A stretch of 64,000 nt of DNA from Pterobdella sp. o SKG-2022 (taxonomy: Eukaryota; Annelida; Clitellata; Hirudinida; Piscicolidae). The translations under genes and the position numbers were made by a program. Numbering within the stretch: position 1 is the stretch's first letter; each line of letters starts with the position of its first letter. The stretch lies in NCBI GenBank assembly GCA_964035795.1, contig OZ038323.1:11544786-11608785 (forward strand), in the 5' to 3' direction. The notes under the pieces are model-generated. The model was not told where the DNA came from. It saw only the letters and a program-made list of their open reading frames with translations, and made no database searches. Below, in pieces: positions 38,927 to 55,264 of this stretch.

Positions 38927-40463
38927 CTGAAAAATATTCAAATATAAATTTTAAAAAAGGTTTTTTTTACTGAAAAAGAAAATTTTAAAATAGGAACAAT
39001 AACCATTTTATATTAACAAAAACTAATAGAGTAAGTAATATTCTAATAAGCATTGTAACTGCGGTATGTTGTGAAAGACTTGTTTAGCATATTTTGAAAT
39101 ATGTGCAAGGGATGAGCAGGAAGATAAATATCTAGTTACAACGTAGTTCCAATTTTCTCCTTTTATAATGTATTTTATTTGAATAATCAAAAATAAACTG
39201 TTATTCATGATAAAAACTTACTATAATCCATGATTAAAATATTTTTCAAGAAACCATTTGACACCTTTAAAAATAAAAAACAGAAGTCAAATATATTTCT
39301 TTAAGCTCAAAATGAAAAATTAATTTATTTTTACCCAGCTCCACAGCTTCAAGACTTAAATATTGAATTTTCTTACTTCCCCTCTCGCTCCAAAAACATC
39401 TGACAAAACTTATTTCATGACGTGATTCATCAAAAATAAAAATATTTTTATTTCACTGAAAGCCTCCTTTTCTTATTTATGACACATTGAGAGTATTTAC
39501 ATTGAAATCACCACAAAAGCAATATGCGTGTTACTGCAAGCATGCCAAAATGAATGAATAAATATACAAACGGGTACATTCAATTGTAATAAAGACGATA
39601 AAATGAGCGGGTAATTTGGATGTTATCAAGACAAAATGAATAATTTTGTGAATAAAATAGATGCTAAGATGAAAGATTAATACATAAGCTTTTATATCTT
39701 GCAAGGTGATTCAAGATGGAGAAACTAGTCAGATATTTTAGCAATATGATCAAAGCAATCTTCAATATTTTGTACATAACAACGAAAACCATTTCTGAAA
39801 CGCCCTTAAATAATTATGGCAACAAATATACAAATGATCGTTTAAAAATCGTACGGTAATTACATTATACAATAACTCTCAAATGATTTGAACATCGATG
39901 ACAATTCATAATTGATCAAAATGGCTTAAATAAAATCTTTTTGAATTAATGATAAAATTAAAAAAAATAAAATCATTAAATTTTGATTTTACATGCCAAA
40001 TTGAGAAATTTTTGAAAATAAATGTATTTTGAAAAACTCCTCATTCTGACGAGTGAAAGCAAAAATAACCAATCTAAAGACACGATGTCTCTAAAAGATT
40101 ACCATCAAATCTCTACTGATAATCCATATTTGATATAATGACAATGTCTATTTATATAGCGCCAATGAGGGCTACGTAACGTTTATCACTGTTCGAAAAA
40201 AAACAATTGATTGATAAAGTTCATGATCGATAATAAATATGATGATCAGTTGACAGTCAAGCGTGGCAAAGAAGCGTTAAAAGAAACATCCAGCGCATAT
40301 TGGACAACTTTAAAGCGTTCAAATCTTGGATTTACTTTATAATAATGAAGTCTGAGATATTTTGAAATTGGGTCCTAATATTTAAAAATTTCATTTATTT
40401 AGCGTCAATTATGCATATGTTATGTTTAAACGGGCCCACCCCTTCTTTCCTAGCATGAAGACA
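38927..40463. other. Intergenic region, may hold 5' exons of the Ly6-like gene
   Basis: A Cys-containing open stretch at 39023-39208 (minus) could be an upstream exon of the membrane protein, but no clean donor is visible. A TATATAGCGCC motif occurs near 40154. Otherwise AT-rich. Confidence 0.45.
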
Positions 40464-42583
40464 TTATCCTTCTGTTTCACTAACGGATATGACGTCTGCC
40501 AATAAAAAGTTCTTGAGAAGTGTTTGTATCTCTTCCAGTAATGGCTCTACTAATTTCCTGTTCAAATATCATTTATTCTGAGAATATTTTTTATCAATTA
40601 TTAATTTTTACTTTTAATTGTTCTAACAACCTATATATATATATTTGAAAACAATAGATTGCAAGACATACCGGTATCCTTGCCTAGTGAGGTGCAGATA
40701 GTCGTACATGTCTTGATGACTAATGCTGCCTGTTCATCATCATTTTTATAGCAATACATACCAACGTAACCATAAGATACACATCATCATCATCATAACA
40801 CACACCACACCTAGAAAATATCGAGGTTATACCACTATAATCTTATTTGGAATTGAATCATACACCATCACCCCACCCAGCCACCCACCATCAGTAGGGT
40901 TGATGAAAAGGTTAGCATCAATGTCAAAGAATGATACGTTAGGAATGCCAGCCACTCTCTTGCTCACTTCCGTGTTAACTTTCATTAACTTTTTCCTCAA
41001 ATCATTGTCATATTGACCTCGGGGTGGAATGGCCTGGATGCCAAGGTGGAATATATATGATGAAGAAAAGCTTGACACAATTTTATGAGAAACACAAAGT
41101 ATTTATTGAACAAAATTCTCGAAACTTTTTCATGGGAAAATTTTACATTCTCAAGTGATAATGTACTTTGTGATTATTACATTTATGTATAATAACTACA
41201 CACACCATGTGTAACTTTCAAAAACTTAGTTTGTTTTGACAAAAATATAGGATTAAAAGATTATATGAATATTAATTTATATAAAATTTATTTTAATTAG
41301 AATTGTGATAAAAATTAAGTGTGTTCTTCATAAATTTTTAAATATCCATCTTGCACATATTTCCCTCATTTAATTATTGAAAGAAGTTGATATTGAAACA
41401 ATGCATATAGAACACATTGTTATATGAACGCCTGGATTGTGTTACATCAATAACATTTAGAGGAGGAAATGGTGGGAAGAATGGGTTTAATTTAGTGATT
41501 GTTTGAGTAGTTTTTGGTTTCAAACTGGAGTGTATGTGTAATTAATTTGGAAAGATTTTTATGAATATATTCTAGAAATGAAGGAATTTTGGTATTAAAT
41601 CTTGTTATTTAGACTTGGAAATGAAAATATTAACAATAATATTAATAAAGGGCTTTTTTTTTATATAATACAAATAAGATAAAAAACATACAAACCATGA
41701 CAATGATGCTTGACTGGGGTTGTTTTTTTTGACAAGTTTTGACAATTTCTAGAAGGCCTTCCACTATCTGATCCGCAGTGTGTTGGTTGTTGTTTGTGCC
41801 ACAGCATATCACTATTACCTTGAAACAATGTATTGAAATACATTTCAAAGAGGGTTGAAGTTCATATTATTATTGAGTGTGGTTTTGAGTAATTCATGAT
41901 ACAAATGTGAATATATATATTTCTTTTTGATTAAGTTCTTTAAATTTGGTTTATTTGAATTCAATAAAGGTTTTCAAATGAGTATGAAACCTTAGGAGCA
42001 AAGTCTTCAAGTTCTCCATTTTGGAGCCTCCAAAGAACATTTTGAGTTTGATCAGATCCAATGCCGAAGTTTAAGCAGTGTAGAGGGACAAAAAATTTGT
42101 CCCAAATCTTGAACATAAAAGTTTGCGAATTTGAATTATTATGTCTTAAAAAATGTAGAAGATTGAATAGAAGCTCGTTAAGAAAAAACTAATCATTAGA
42201 GACATTTGTATTGTCACCTCATTATTTGCCATCAGTTGCACCAAAGAATCACCAACAATTAACACCTCAGGTTCTTTTTCTTTTGCTTCTGCTATAAATC
42301 TTTTATGCTGAAAAAATATTTCTTGATTTGGTATAGAGGAATAAATGCTTAATCGCTGGTTTTAATAGCATTATACTATGCATATCAAAGAAGAATAAAA
42401 ATTAAATTTAGCATTTTTAAAAATCTGCAAAACATCTTAATTAATAGTTGTTAAATCCATCTTTACATCTATTGGACTTTGAAGTTATGCAACAAAAAAT
42501 TACAAAAAACATACCATACTCATCCATCTGTCATCGCCATTGACATCCTCAACCATTGCAGGTATTGCCGCTGGGTTAGACAT
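40464..42583 (-). CDS. PAF acetylhydrolase 1B catalytic subunit (SGNH hydrolase)
   Basis: Cytosolic SGNH-fold esterase of the PAFAH1B2/PAFAH1B3 type; in vertebrates the dimer binds LIS1 and cleaves the sn-2 acetyl group of PAF. Exons 42515-42583, 42218-42307, 41991-42107, 41696-41818, 40885-41033, 40672-40725 and 40464-40557 give 231 residues (human 229). Seen: MSNPAAIP start, DDRWMSM, block I VGDSLVQLM with the nucleophilic Ser, NFGIGSDQTQNVLWRLQNGEL, block III CGTNNNQHTA, and the catalytic His block DYLHLTRQGY. All phases agree. The vertebrate GGDTT around the oxyanion Gly reads GSDQT here. Alpha-1 versus alpha-2 orthology is not resolvable and may predate the vertebrate duplication. Confidence 0.95.
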
Positions 42584-43539
42584 TTTTGAGTAATATAATT
42601 ATTTATCGACAAGAACCGGAATGCTACACGCAACAAATTTTTTTCAGAAATAATTATGTAGAGCATAACTTAGTTCACCTTTACTTTTTTATATAATTCT
42701 TTGATATTCTCCAGTGAAATATCAATATAGTATATGTGAAATAATAAACATTATTGAAAATTTAGAGGCACTTTGTGATTTTCTTTGCTAATGTATCTAC
42801 AACGATAATATAGCTTAGTTAAATTCTGTTGTTTTTATCAGCCCACTCATTTTTTAATGTCATCTGTAGGTTTTTTGAAAAATTTTTAACCAAAATTTTT
42901 ATAGTTACTATAAATTTTTTGTTTTACAGTAGAGGGGGTATTACCAGCCAGAGTCTCGCGCATTTCATAAATTTTCTTGTTGTTTCAAGTCGAAAAATTA
43001 ATGATTTTTAATCAAATACTTAAAAGCATGATTTTTGGAATTCTTTGAAATCATGGTTCTAATTTCAATGAGACATTTTGCTGCATTATTTCGGTGAAAC
43101 AGATTTTGAAAAAGTATTTAAGTATCAAAAATATTCAATTAAAACAACTTTGGACTTAAAAATTGTTATATATTTACATAATTACATATTAGACCCCATA
43201 CAAAAATATTATGAAACACTGTCATAACAACTTATTCTGACTTTTAATGCAATATCAAGAAAATAAATACAACCAAAGATTATAAAAGTAAGGCCAAGTA
43301 ATTATTTGTGACGTCATTAAATTGAAAGCAACAAAAAATAATTGCACCTCGTGATGCAAAGTTTTTGAATTTACAAACACAATATTAATACAACGAGGTG
43401 ATAATACAAAAAAAGTACATTTAAATAATGAAAAAATAAAGAAACATTTGAATTGGATTAATAAAAAATATAATAAAAATATGATACAACGACACAATAA
43501 AATCAGAAAATCTATTTAGTGGTCGGGCAAAATGGCGGA
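42584..43539. other. Intergenic spacer
   Basis: AT-rich; contains the 5' flank of the PAFAH gene and the 3' flank of ARL5. No exon seen. Confidence 0.6.
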
Positions 43540-45324
43540 TCACCTATTGATCCTACTTCCTATCCACTCCAGCCCTTGATATAACCTGATGGGTTCACGA
43601 ACAATTTAAAATATTTATTTGATTAGTGTAAAAAATATATAAACATGAATAATAATAAATGTAACAATAATTTTTTTTAAATTCTGGAACTACAATTATT
43701 AAATTAAGACCCACCTGCAAAAAAATCTTTAACGAAATTCAAAGCAAAAAAATAAGAACGAAAAACAAAACGCACCCTTCCCCTGTGAGAGCACAGCACC
43801 CCTGTATGTGCCAGCCATGGTCCTTGATCGATGTGAGGTTGAGTTGATGTGAGATGTCAGCAGATGACATGGCAGTCTTAAGATCTTGTTTGTTAGCAAA
43901 GACTAATAATGAGGCTTTCTTCAAGTCCTTTAGTGGGTTGGTGTGTGTATTATGATGTGTTGGGTGTGATGTGTCATATGATGCTTTGATGTTGTATGTG
44001 ATATGAAGTCATAAGTTTTACAAAAACACACAAGTGGTAAAATCACATATAAGGTTGTTAGGTGGTATAAGCACATAACAACCTCGCAAGCAAGCATCCG
44101 ATACAGTTCTTCCCTGGTGATCGACAGTCGTTCTCTGTCTGTGCTGTCTATCACTAGTATCACAAACTGTGTGCAAGTTGGTGTTTCATCACAGGTATGA
44201 TATGTCTCATTAACGAAAAGATATTTTGTGTTTGTTGGGGTAGAATTAAAAGACTGGGATGTTTTAAGCCTTATGATCAACAGTATGGCATTCATATGAA
44301 TAAGGCAATCTTTGAATTATAATAGATGATATCTTGACATAATAAAAAATACTATATTTCATTATATTCAAAACAACATAAATATCTTGTAATAATACAC
44401 TCATGGTTATATGAGAAAATCTCATCATAACATGATAGACCTTGAGCTTAATCATTAAATTATATGACATATAATAACCATAACTATATCATAAGCACAA
44501 AAACACATGAAAACAATCAATTGTATTGAGCACAAAAAAATGATGACTCACTTGGGTGTTGGAATAATAGGTGCTCCAAGAGGCTCGCAAAGACTCCTGT
44601 CCCCCTATGTCCCACATTAAAAATCTAGTGGAGATTAATTAAGCTTTTAACATTTATTTGGGGATGAGGGTGAAGACAAAAATGAAAAAAACGGGGTTAT
44701 AAGCTTTTGAAAAAGATTTAGAGAGAGTGTTGTCTTATGGCAGTTTTTATGCTATTATGGGTTTGACAAGGGTGGTGGGTTAGTTACATTCAGGAGGGGT
44801 TGGATAATACTTTATATGTTATGGTGAGGAACATAGTTTGAAATTGAAATTTCTGTGAAATAATTACTTGAAAGTGAGATTTTTATAGTTGGACTTACCG
44901 AATATTTTTCCACACAACTTCTTCCACGTTACTTCCAATGGTTGGTGATGTGTGCACCACCTCATTCATTAAGCTTTTGAGCAAAATGATATATATAAAA
45001 TTTTTTAATGGAAAATTAACTAATTAAAATACACATTGATTTAAGATTTTAAAACAAATAACAACATACAATTGGTATAAAATAGTCGTTTTTCCTGCGT
45101 TGTCTAGCCCAACTATGATCACTTTGTGTTCTGATCGTATAAAAAAAAATTAAAAAAACTGTTAGTGTAGCAAAAATTCTTAAATCTCAGTTTTGAAATT
45201 AACTTTCTTAAATTAAGCTTTTCCATCCAGTGGAAAGCATGATGATTCCTTGCAAAAGTGTATTTTTAAGTTCTGAACCTTCGGCTGAAAACAGACTCCA
45301 GATCTTGGCAAATAGTAACCCCAT
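43540..45324 (-). CDS. ARL5: ADP-ribosylation factor-like GTPase 5
   Basis: Small Arf-family GTPase of the trans-Golgi; in animals ARL5 recruits the GARP tether. Exons 45279-45324, 45070-45130, 44899-44973, 44552-44624, 44083-44166, 43776-43927 and 43540-43585 give 178 residues (human 179). Seen: MGLLFAKIW with Gly2 for myristoylation, P-loop GLDNAGKTT, switch [11 protein letters not shown], switch [14 protein letters not shown] specificity motif, and CCALTGEG. The amphipathic N-terminus and SNVEE are typical of ARL5. All phases agree. It lies 286 bases downstream of the PRMT5 stop in the same orientation, with no sign of a shared transcript. Confidence 0.96.
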
Positions 45325-45610
45325 GACAAATTTACAACAGATATAACTGCACCAGCGTTACGCTTTGTGAATTGGTATGCGACTTAACCTTTTACAACAA
45401 ATACCAGAGATGTGTGTTATTTTGAGTTTAAATTTTTGAAAGAATTCTTGTGCTATTTCACTAATTTGAATGAAGATTTTTACTCTTTTTTGCAACAAAT
45501 ACAGCTTTAACAGTTTAGATTTTAATAATATTTAGAACCTTCAACAAGTTTAGAAATTTATTTTTTGCTAATAAAAAGTTTACGGAAAGATCTGAGTTAG
45601 CATTGTGTGA

Positions 45611-47780
45611 TTATAAACCCATGTTAGAAGAAACGCCATTGATGTTATGAATTTTTGAAATGGTAGGTGAAGTAACACACCACTCATACCATACATTTTT
45701 GTCATTGACAACCCTCCAAAACTCCACACCTATTTCATGCCCTTTTTTGACGTGAATGGGAGAACTTATGGGGAAATATATGGGGAACCATGAAAACATA
45801 GATGGAGTGTGAGTAGCTGGTTCAATGGAGAGGGTGATATCTTTATACAGATCACAATCAAAATAACCAGCAAAACCATGGCATACAGAATCGACATTGG
45901 CTTTGAAAACAAGCAACTCATGTCTGGTGTTTATATGTGCCAATGTAGAAGATGGCTTGGTTCTGCGAGGGTGATGAAAAGTGCAGAAAGGTTTTGTGTG
46001 ATCAAGAAGGTTGCAGTTGTAAAGTCTGACAATGTAAGGAGTTTCAAATTGAGAGCCTGATGGTTTTAATGGGTCCTTATTGGTGCGTGCCTCATTCCAC
46101 AACTTAGAGGAGTGCACAGGTGCCAGGTAGGATGTGTATTTATAAGGGATACTTATGGCATTCTCCTTCAGAAATCTTTCAGCACCATCAAGGCACTCAG
46201 GACTCAATTCATTATCTCCAAAAGAACCCAACAATTCACTGACAATGATGTCAGCCTTCTGGTCAGTCTGCCAAAGCCGCATGTCTTCTTGCACTATGGT
46301 CACAGCATCACCCCACTCATCAGCCTTCAAGTTTTTCAATGTTATCACTGCATAGGGATTTTTTTCTACAGCAAACACCTTTAAAAGAAAATAAAAGTTT
46401 AATAACATTTTGGAAAACTTAATTACAATGAAATACTCAACCTTGACTTTCCTCTTGGCGAGAGCAGCAGCCTTGAGGGTGGCCTTGACCAGAGGGCCTC
46501 TACCCGCCCCCAGCACCATCACTACCACTTCTGCCTCTGGGCTATGCAGTTCTGATAAAGCTAGATACAATGCCTTCTGGTAGCTGGAGTATTTGATAGG
46601 ATCTTTTTCAAAAGTCTCGTAAGTTTGAGACTCCAAATTGTTCATGAGAGGCTGTAGGGGGCATTGCAGATAGTCCTCATAGCCCTTCGAAAATGACGAA
46701 ATCACATCAAGACTTTCTCTTTGTTGATACAAATGATCCAGATACATCTTATAGTGACACATGCTTTTGTCCTTGTGCCTCAAATGGCCAGTCAAAATTA
46801 TCTGAATTTCTGATTTGAGATTTTTCAAAAAATTTTGATGTTTAACTGGAAGCACAGGAAATCCTTTCTTGTTTGTGAGAAAAAGCTTAGTAGATACAAT
46901 CATAGCTTTAACAACCTCACCATTCCATCTTGCAATTTCATCGCAGGGTGGGAGATCATTGGTCAGTTCAAGTGCTACCCTGATCCTGGGATGGTAGCCC
47001 ATCAAAGTGATTAATTTGTTCCACCAGTTCCATGTACTTTCCAATGGAAATTCTTTTAGCTGAGTTTCAAAGATGTGACTATTTGAATCACCAGAACACA
47101 AATCATCCAAAAGCTGCTGTTGAGGCAAAAGAGGAACTCTCACCCATACCACACTGTTGTTATGCTCATGCATGAAAGTGCATAGACATCTTGCCAAGTT
47201 GACACAATTACTATTTCTCAATTCCACTAATATCACAGGCACATTTAAGTGTATGGCATATGAAATTTCTTCTTGGAAAGATTTCTCAGCATTATATCTA
47301 ATAACCTCATCACTTGAATCTAACTGCATTATGATGGTACTGGAAATTTTGGCAACAACAGTTGATGTCCAGTCATTGCTTGTTAGCAAAAAATCTGACC
47401 TATATAATGATAATAAAATTATGATGCTACTCAATTTTAACTCTAATTCTATGAAACCTTGTCAAAGGAGTATTTCTTTTGAGTTTTGCATTTGTGAAAT
47501 CTCTTTTAAAACGGGGATGAAAAAGAGGCAAACAAACAAATTCAAAATTTGTCAGACTCTCATCCAGAACGGCATTGATATCTCCCGCAATGGCAACATC
47601 CAAACCGCACGACAATCGATCTTTGTTTAATGCCTGAAAATTTTTAATGTGTTATACAAATTAAAATATATTTTTAATGTTTAATTCATTTTTAAGTCGG
47701 CAATACACACGTGAAATTTCAAAATCTTTAATATAAAAATGTTTTCAATTTTAATTTATTCAAAAGCATATAAATACCAT
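45611..47780 (-). CDS. PRMT5: Protein arginine methyltransferase 5
   Basis: Type II arginine methyltransferase that makes symmetric dimethylarginine on histones and Sm proteins in the methylosome with MEP50. Exons 47458-47633, 46442-47399 and 45611-46378 join in phase and give 633 residues without the start (human 637). TIM-barrel part: FEFVCLPLFHPRFKRDF and TNKKGFPVLPVKHQ. Catalytic part: FEKDPIKY with the PRMT5-specific Phe, SAM motif I VLGAGRGPLV, VEKNP, the double-E loop SELLGSFGDNELSPE, and the C-terminal beta-barrel with HGFAGYF and VWYEW. No ATG precedes the conserved sequence in exon 2. The best candidate start is an ATG at 47780-47778 directly followed by GTATTT, making a one-codon first coding exon; this is inference. 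Confidence 0.95.
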
Positions 47781-48612
47781 TAGTTCAGTTTAAAAGGTTC
47801 TTGAAATGCAAAATAATTGTTAAATTCTAACAACAAGTAAACTTTTTTGAGCACTAAATCAAAACTCAAGTTTAAAATCTATTTATACATTAATTAATAT
47901 TCTAGGACAAATAATCTGTCTAATTTTCATAAGTTTCATTTAATTATTTTCTTAAAAACATACTAAATGACTTCAAACACTTCCGATTGGAAAAAGTATT
48001 TAATCCAATAACCGTTATACGTGCATTAATTGAATTTGTAGTAATGCGTTTCTTAATCATAAGCACTGTTACATTCTAAACTTGAAATAAACTTTTGAGC
48101 ATAGAAATTTTTTCAAAATACCAAAAATTTCTTTATTTTTGTTTTTAAAGTTGTGTTTAATTAGTATTTTTCAACTTTCAGTGAGAGTATAAACATCTAG
48201 CCTTTTTTGAGTTAAAAATAGAACGTGGATAATGTATTTAAAAATTTTTTTTTTTCAAATTAAAAAAGATTTTTTACATGCGCTTAGTATCCTTTTAGTA
48301 TGTTATCTTTTTAAAGGATATCTGGAAATTCTCTCGAAACCAACTTTTAGTCTAACGTTAATCCACAAATCCGCATGAGATGTTGCTTCAGAGAATCTTT
48401 CCACGATAATTATATTTGTATTCAGCCACTACATCTTGGTAGACAAAATTCGAAAAATATACAATTTTTTTACTTTAATAAATAAAAAGGTTTATAATTT
48501 TACTATTTGAACTAATTTATATTAAATTTTAATATTTGTGGATATTTGCTTCTTTCTATACCCTCTTTAAATCCTCCACATTACACTCATCTTGTAAGAC
48601 AATGTAAAACTG

Positions 48613-48680
<68 letters not shown>

Positions 48681-49143
48681 CAAGTCTTTTTAATGAAAAC
48701 AATAGCCTCCGTGTGTTTGTTTTATTGAATTCAATTAGAAATTTTAATTATCAGTAATTTTTTTACTTTCATGGTAATAACGATGTGTCTTATAACTCAA
48801 AAAGGTTAACGAGCCAGGTTCTTGGAAGCTTTGAAACTTTTATTGAAAATGTCCATTTTGTGATGCATTAAGTGGAATTTTTAAAATCAATAAATATTTA
48901 AATACTATTAGCAAAAGTGTATAAATAATTTCAGCACGTAGAATCTTCAGGATAAAGTTTATTTTTATTCAAATGGTTAAATATTTGTTACAGACATTCA
49001 CTAAAGTGTAAACCTGTCATGCTTTTTTGATGTTCCAGATCAAAAGTCAATCGCAATGTATAAATATGATGCAAAAATACGTTTGGAATATGAAAGCGAA
49101 ATTGAATCAAAACAAAACTCATAAAACCAAAAAATGTTAAAAT
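47781..49143. other. AT-rich region with (AT)n
   Basis: No exon seen. Contains the dinucleotide array at 48617-48677 and the presumed 5' flank of PRMT5. Confidence 0.5.
48617..48677. repeat. (AT)n microsatellite
   Basis: About 30 AT dinucleotides without interruption. Confidence 0.97.
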
Positions 49144-49503
49144 TCAAATAATTTGAGTCTTGGCTAAGAAGCTACCCGGGCGGCTTAGAACGAAAGTGAG
49201 GTACTTGAAATTTGTGATCATACCAGTGCCACATCCAATAAAAGCGTCCAACGATGGGTTGTAAGACAACGTAACTTTCATCTCTCCCTTGGGACCCGCC
49301 ATCTTAAATTCCTGCACAACCTTTTGCTCACCAAACCTACTTGGATGTTCCAGCTGTTTTGGGAGCTCGAAAGCAATTTTGGATGTGGGAAACTTGAGAG
49401 TAAGTCTTTTATCGACCAGTTGGCAGCATCCCACCACAGGGATGGACAAGGGGCTCATGGGAAGTGACAGGTACATGATCGCCAAACCTTCCAAGCTTTC
49501 CAT
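49144..49503 (-). CDS. Single-exon ORF, 119 residues, unknown function
   Basis: A clean ATG-started ORF with balanced amino-acid composition and clearly higher GC than the AT-rich flanks, so I think it is a real gene or exon. I do not recognise it. It has no signal peptide and no obvious TM helix. Notable stretches are IPVVGCCQLVDKRLTLKFPT, a Lys/Glu-rich middle (EQKVVQEFKMAGPKGEMKVT) and FIGCGTGMITNF. It could be an intronless gene, a processed copy, or the first exon of a spliced gene, though no good donor precedes the stop. Confidence 0.5.
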   Translation of the reverse strand: MESLEGLAIMYLSLPMSPLSIPVVGCCQLVDKRLTLKFPTSKIAFELPKQLEHPSRFGEQKVVQEFKMAGPKGEMKVTLSYNPSLDAFIGCGTGMITNFKYLTFVLSRPGSFLAKTQII

Positions 49504-50386
49504 CTTCCACTCTCAATATGTTTTCAGTCTTTTTGAATGATTATTAATTTGGAGAGTGTTAACAAAAAGCTATTAATAATAGTTTTGTGAATATCAAACT
49601 TTCAAAAGTTTTTGAACAATGTTTGAAACGAGCTGAAAACTTATTGAACTCAAACCGACCTTTATGATGATAAGCACAAAAATTTCAAAGCTGTTTAGCT
49701 AGCAAAGTTTTTCGATTTACTGAGAAATCATTATTAGACTGACCTGCTTTAACTACTATGTGTTTACTTTTGCAGCAGCTCTGTAAATTACATTGTAACA
49801 GTATATAAGCGTTTTTCTTGATTATCTCACCTTAAAATATTTATAACCATCGTTCTACCATTTGTGTATTTATCATAAGTAAGTGCTCGTTTTGTAAAAA
49901 ACCTGCAAAAAAACTATGAGAAATGATGAATTTTTAATTAATTTTTTTAAAGTTTAGATAATAAAAGATTTCTATAAAAAAATTTCGTTGCTAAACGTGT
50001 TAATGAATACAATCACTAAGCCATCAAACAATTAAGGTCCGCATACCTAATATAAGTGAAAGTTCTTCAAAAAATATTATTTAAGCAAGTTTTCAAAAGT
50101 TGACAAATTAAACAATATCGGTTAATTAAGTTCAAATAATTTTGAAAACAGAACACCGTTTCTATTTTGACTTGTGTTTTTAATTAAAAAATTACTGCAG
50201 CCAGTTCTCTTTAACAAATTCTGAAAAATACTTTTTTATTGGACGTGTACTTTACAATTTCGGAAAAAAACAAATTTCGACATCGAGTTATTAACAATAA
50301 AACGAAGGATCCTTAAATAAATTTACACAAATTATCATTTTGTTTTAACTTATTAATTGTAATAAAAATAAAGAGTATCTTTCAAA
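49504..50386. other. Intergenic region upstream of Galpha-o
   Basis: AT-rich, divergent flanks of the ORF at 49144-49503 and the Galpha gene. Nothing recognised. Confidence 0.55.
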
Positions 50387-53716
<3,330 letters not shown>

Positions 53717-55264
53717 TTATATAGCGCCGCATTATATGTCCTATTTATCGTGAGATATTGTTCACTGTGCCAGCTGAATATTGGTTTTGATTTTATAATT
53801 GTATTTTTACAATTTCATTTATTTGTATTGTTTTTCTTTTTACTTATTTTAATTGTTGATTTTTAACTTGTTTTTTTTCCGTTAATTTTTTTGTTTCATG
53901 TTGGGTTTAATATTGCCGAAGGTTGTTGCCACAGTGGGCCAGCCTGATTGATCATCGTTTTGATATTCTTGGGTGCTTCTTGTGTACATTTCATCTTTTG
54001 TTGACCACTCTTTTGTATCATCTTCTTCTAGCCACTGTACCCTCATAGTCGTCTATCATAGTCAAAATATATTTAGTGGTTATATTTTTATTATTTATCG
54101 TTTTTAAAATAATAAGTATAATTGCTTGTAGTCACTTTTGGAAATATTTCATATATTTTTGTTCATTTTGATTCGTTTTTGACCAAACCTTTTATTTAAA
54201 AATACTCTTCCGCTGAGCTATGTCACTCAAATGACCTCATAGTGTTTTGAACATTAGTGAGCAGTGTTCATTTTGGCTAAAGCGATGGTCTCTTTCTAAA
54301 TTAACGGAAGCTGAAGCATATTAGGAAATTTTATCATCTATTGTGTTCAAACATAACATAACCATAGAGTCAAACGTGTGTGTTAATGGCGACAACGTCA
54401 CCACAAATATTAAATATATGTTTTATTTTCAAATTATGAAGCTTTCTATATTTTTACATTTGCCTGAAGATGTATGGAATGATGTGTGGTATGGAATGAT
54501 CTCTACTTTTCATATTTGTTCGTCTCCATTCTAACCTCATTTTGTTTATAGTCAAAATTATGAACTCACCATTTGTTTTGGCTCATAGGCATTTCTACGT
54601 TACACCAGTCTATATTTCAAGCATTAATTTTTAAATACTGTATATTTTTGGAGCATCTGTAAAGATTTTCACCTCGTTTAAAATGTTTATTTTAGATTCC
54701 ACCCTACTCTGAATGGCATAGCAGTTATACTTGTATTGTTACAGCAACCGTAACAGCTTATAACATTTGGTGTCCGTAGCTTCATGATTTTTTTAAGCTA
54801 TTATAACAAGCAACCTCGGAATCTTTTCTCTATTTAAGACTTATCTGCTAACTAACTTATTTGCATATACTAATAAAGTAACCACCAAATATGTTTTTTT
54901 AAATAAAAGATTTATAAATTATATAATCAATTACCTGAAGATTTATTTACATTGTTCAAAAAATATTAATTGAAAATAATTTAGAATGAAAAAATTTTGC
55001 AAACACTACAAGGAAAAATACATAATAAATATAGTGAAGTCACTTGAGTTGATGAGACAATAATAGCCACATTTGAAAGTGAATGGTGAAGGACTCAGTC
55101 TTCGAGTGATCAAACATGGAGAAAAAATTATGAAACAAAAAAAAAATAGTATTTACAAGCCGAAATAATATTAATAGAAAAATAAAAGACCAATATTAAC
55201 AGATAAATAAAAAGCAAAAATTGAAAATAAATGAGAATTCAATTGTGGACAATGAAGCACCCCA
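53717..55264. other. 3' flank of Galpha-o and convergent spacer
   Basis: T-rich sequence that probably includes the Galpha-o 3' UTR, with a TATATAGCGCC motif at its start. No exon seen up to the MED10 stop. Confidence 0.55.

Noticed and set aside
47157..47630. Plus-strand ORF of 157 residues over PRMT5
   Set aside because: It is antisense to clearly conserved PRMT5 coding sequence.
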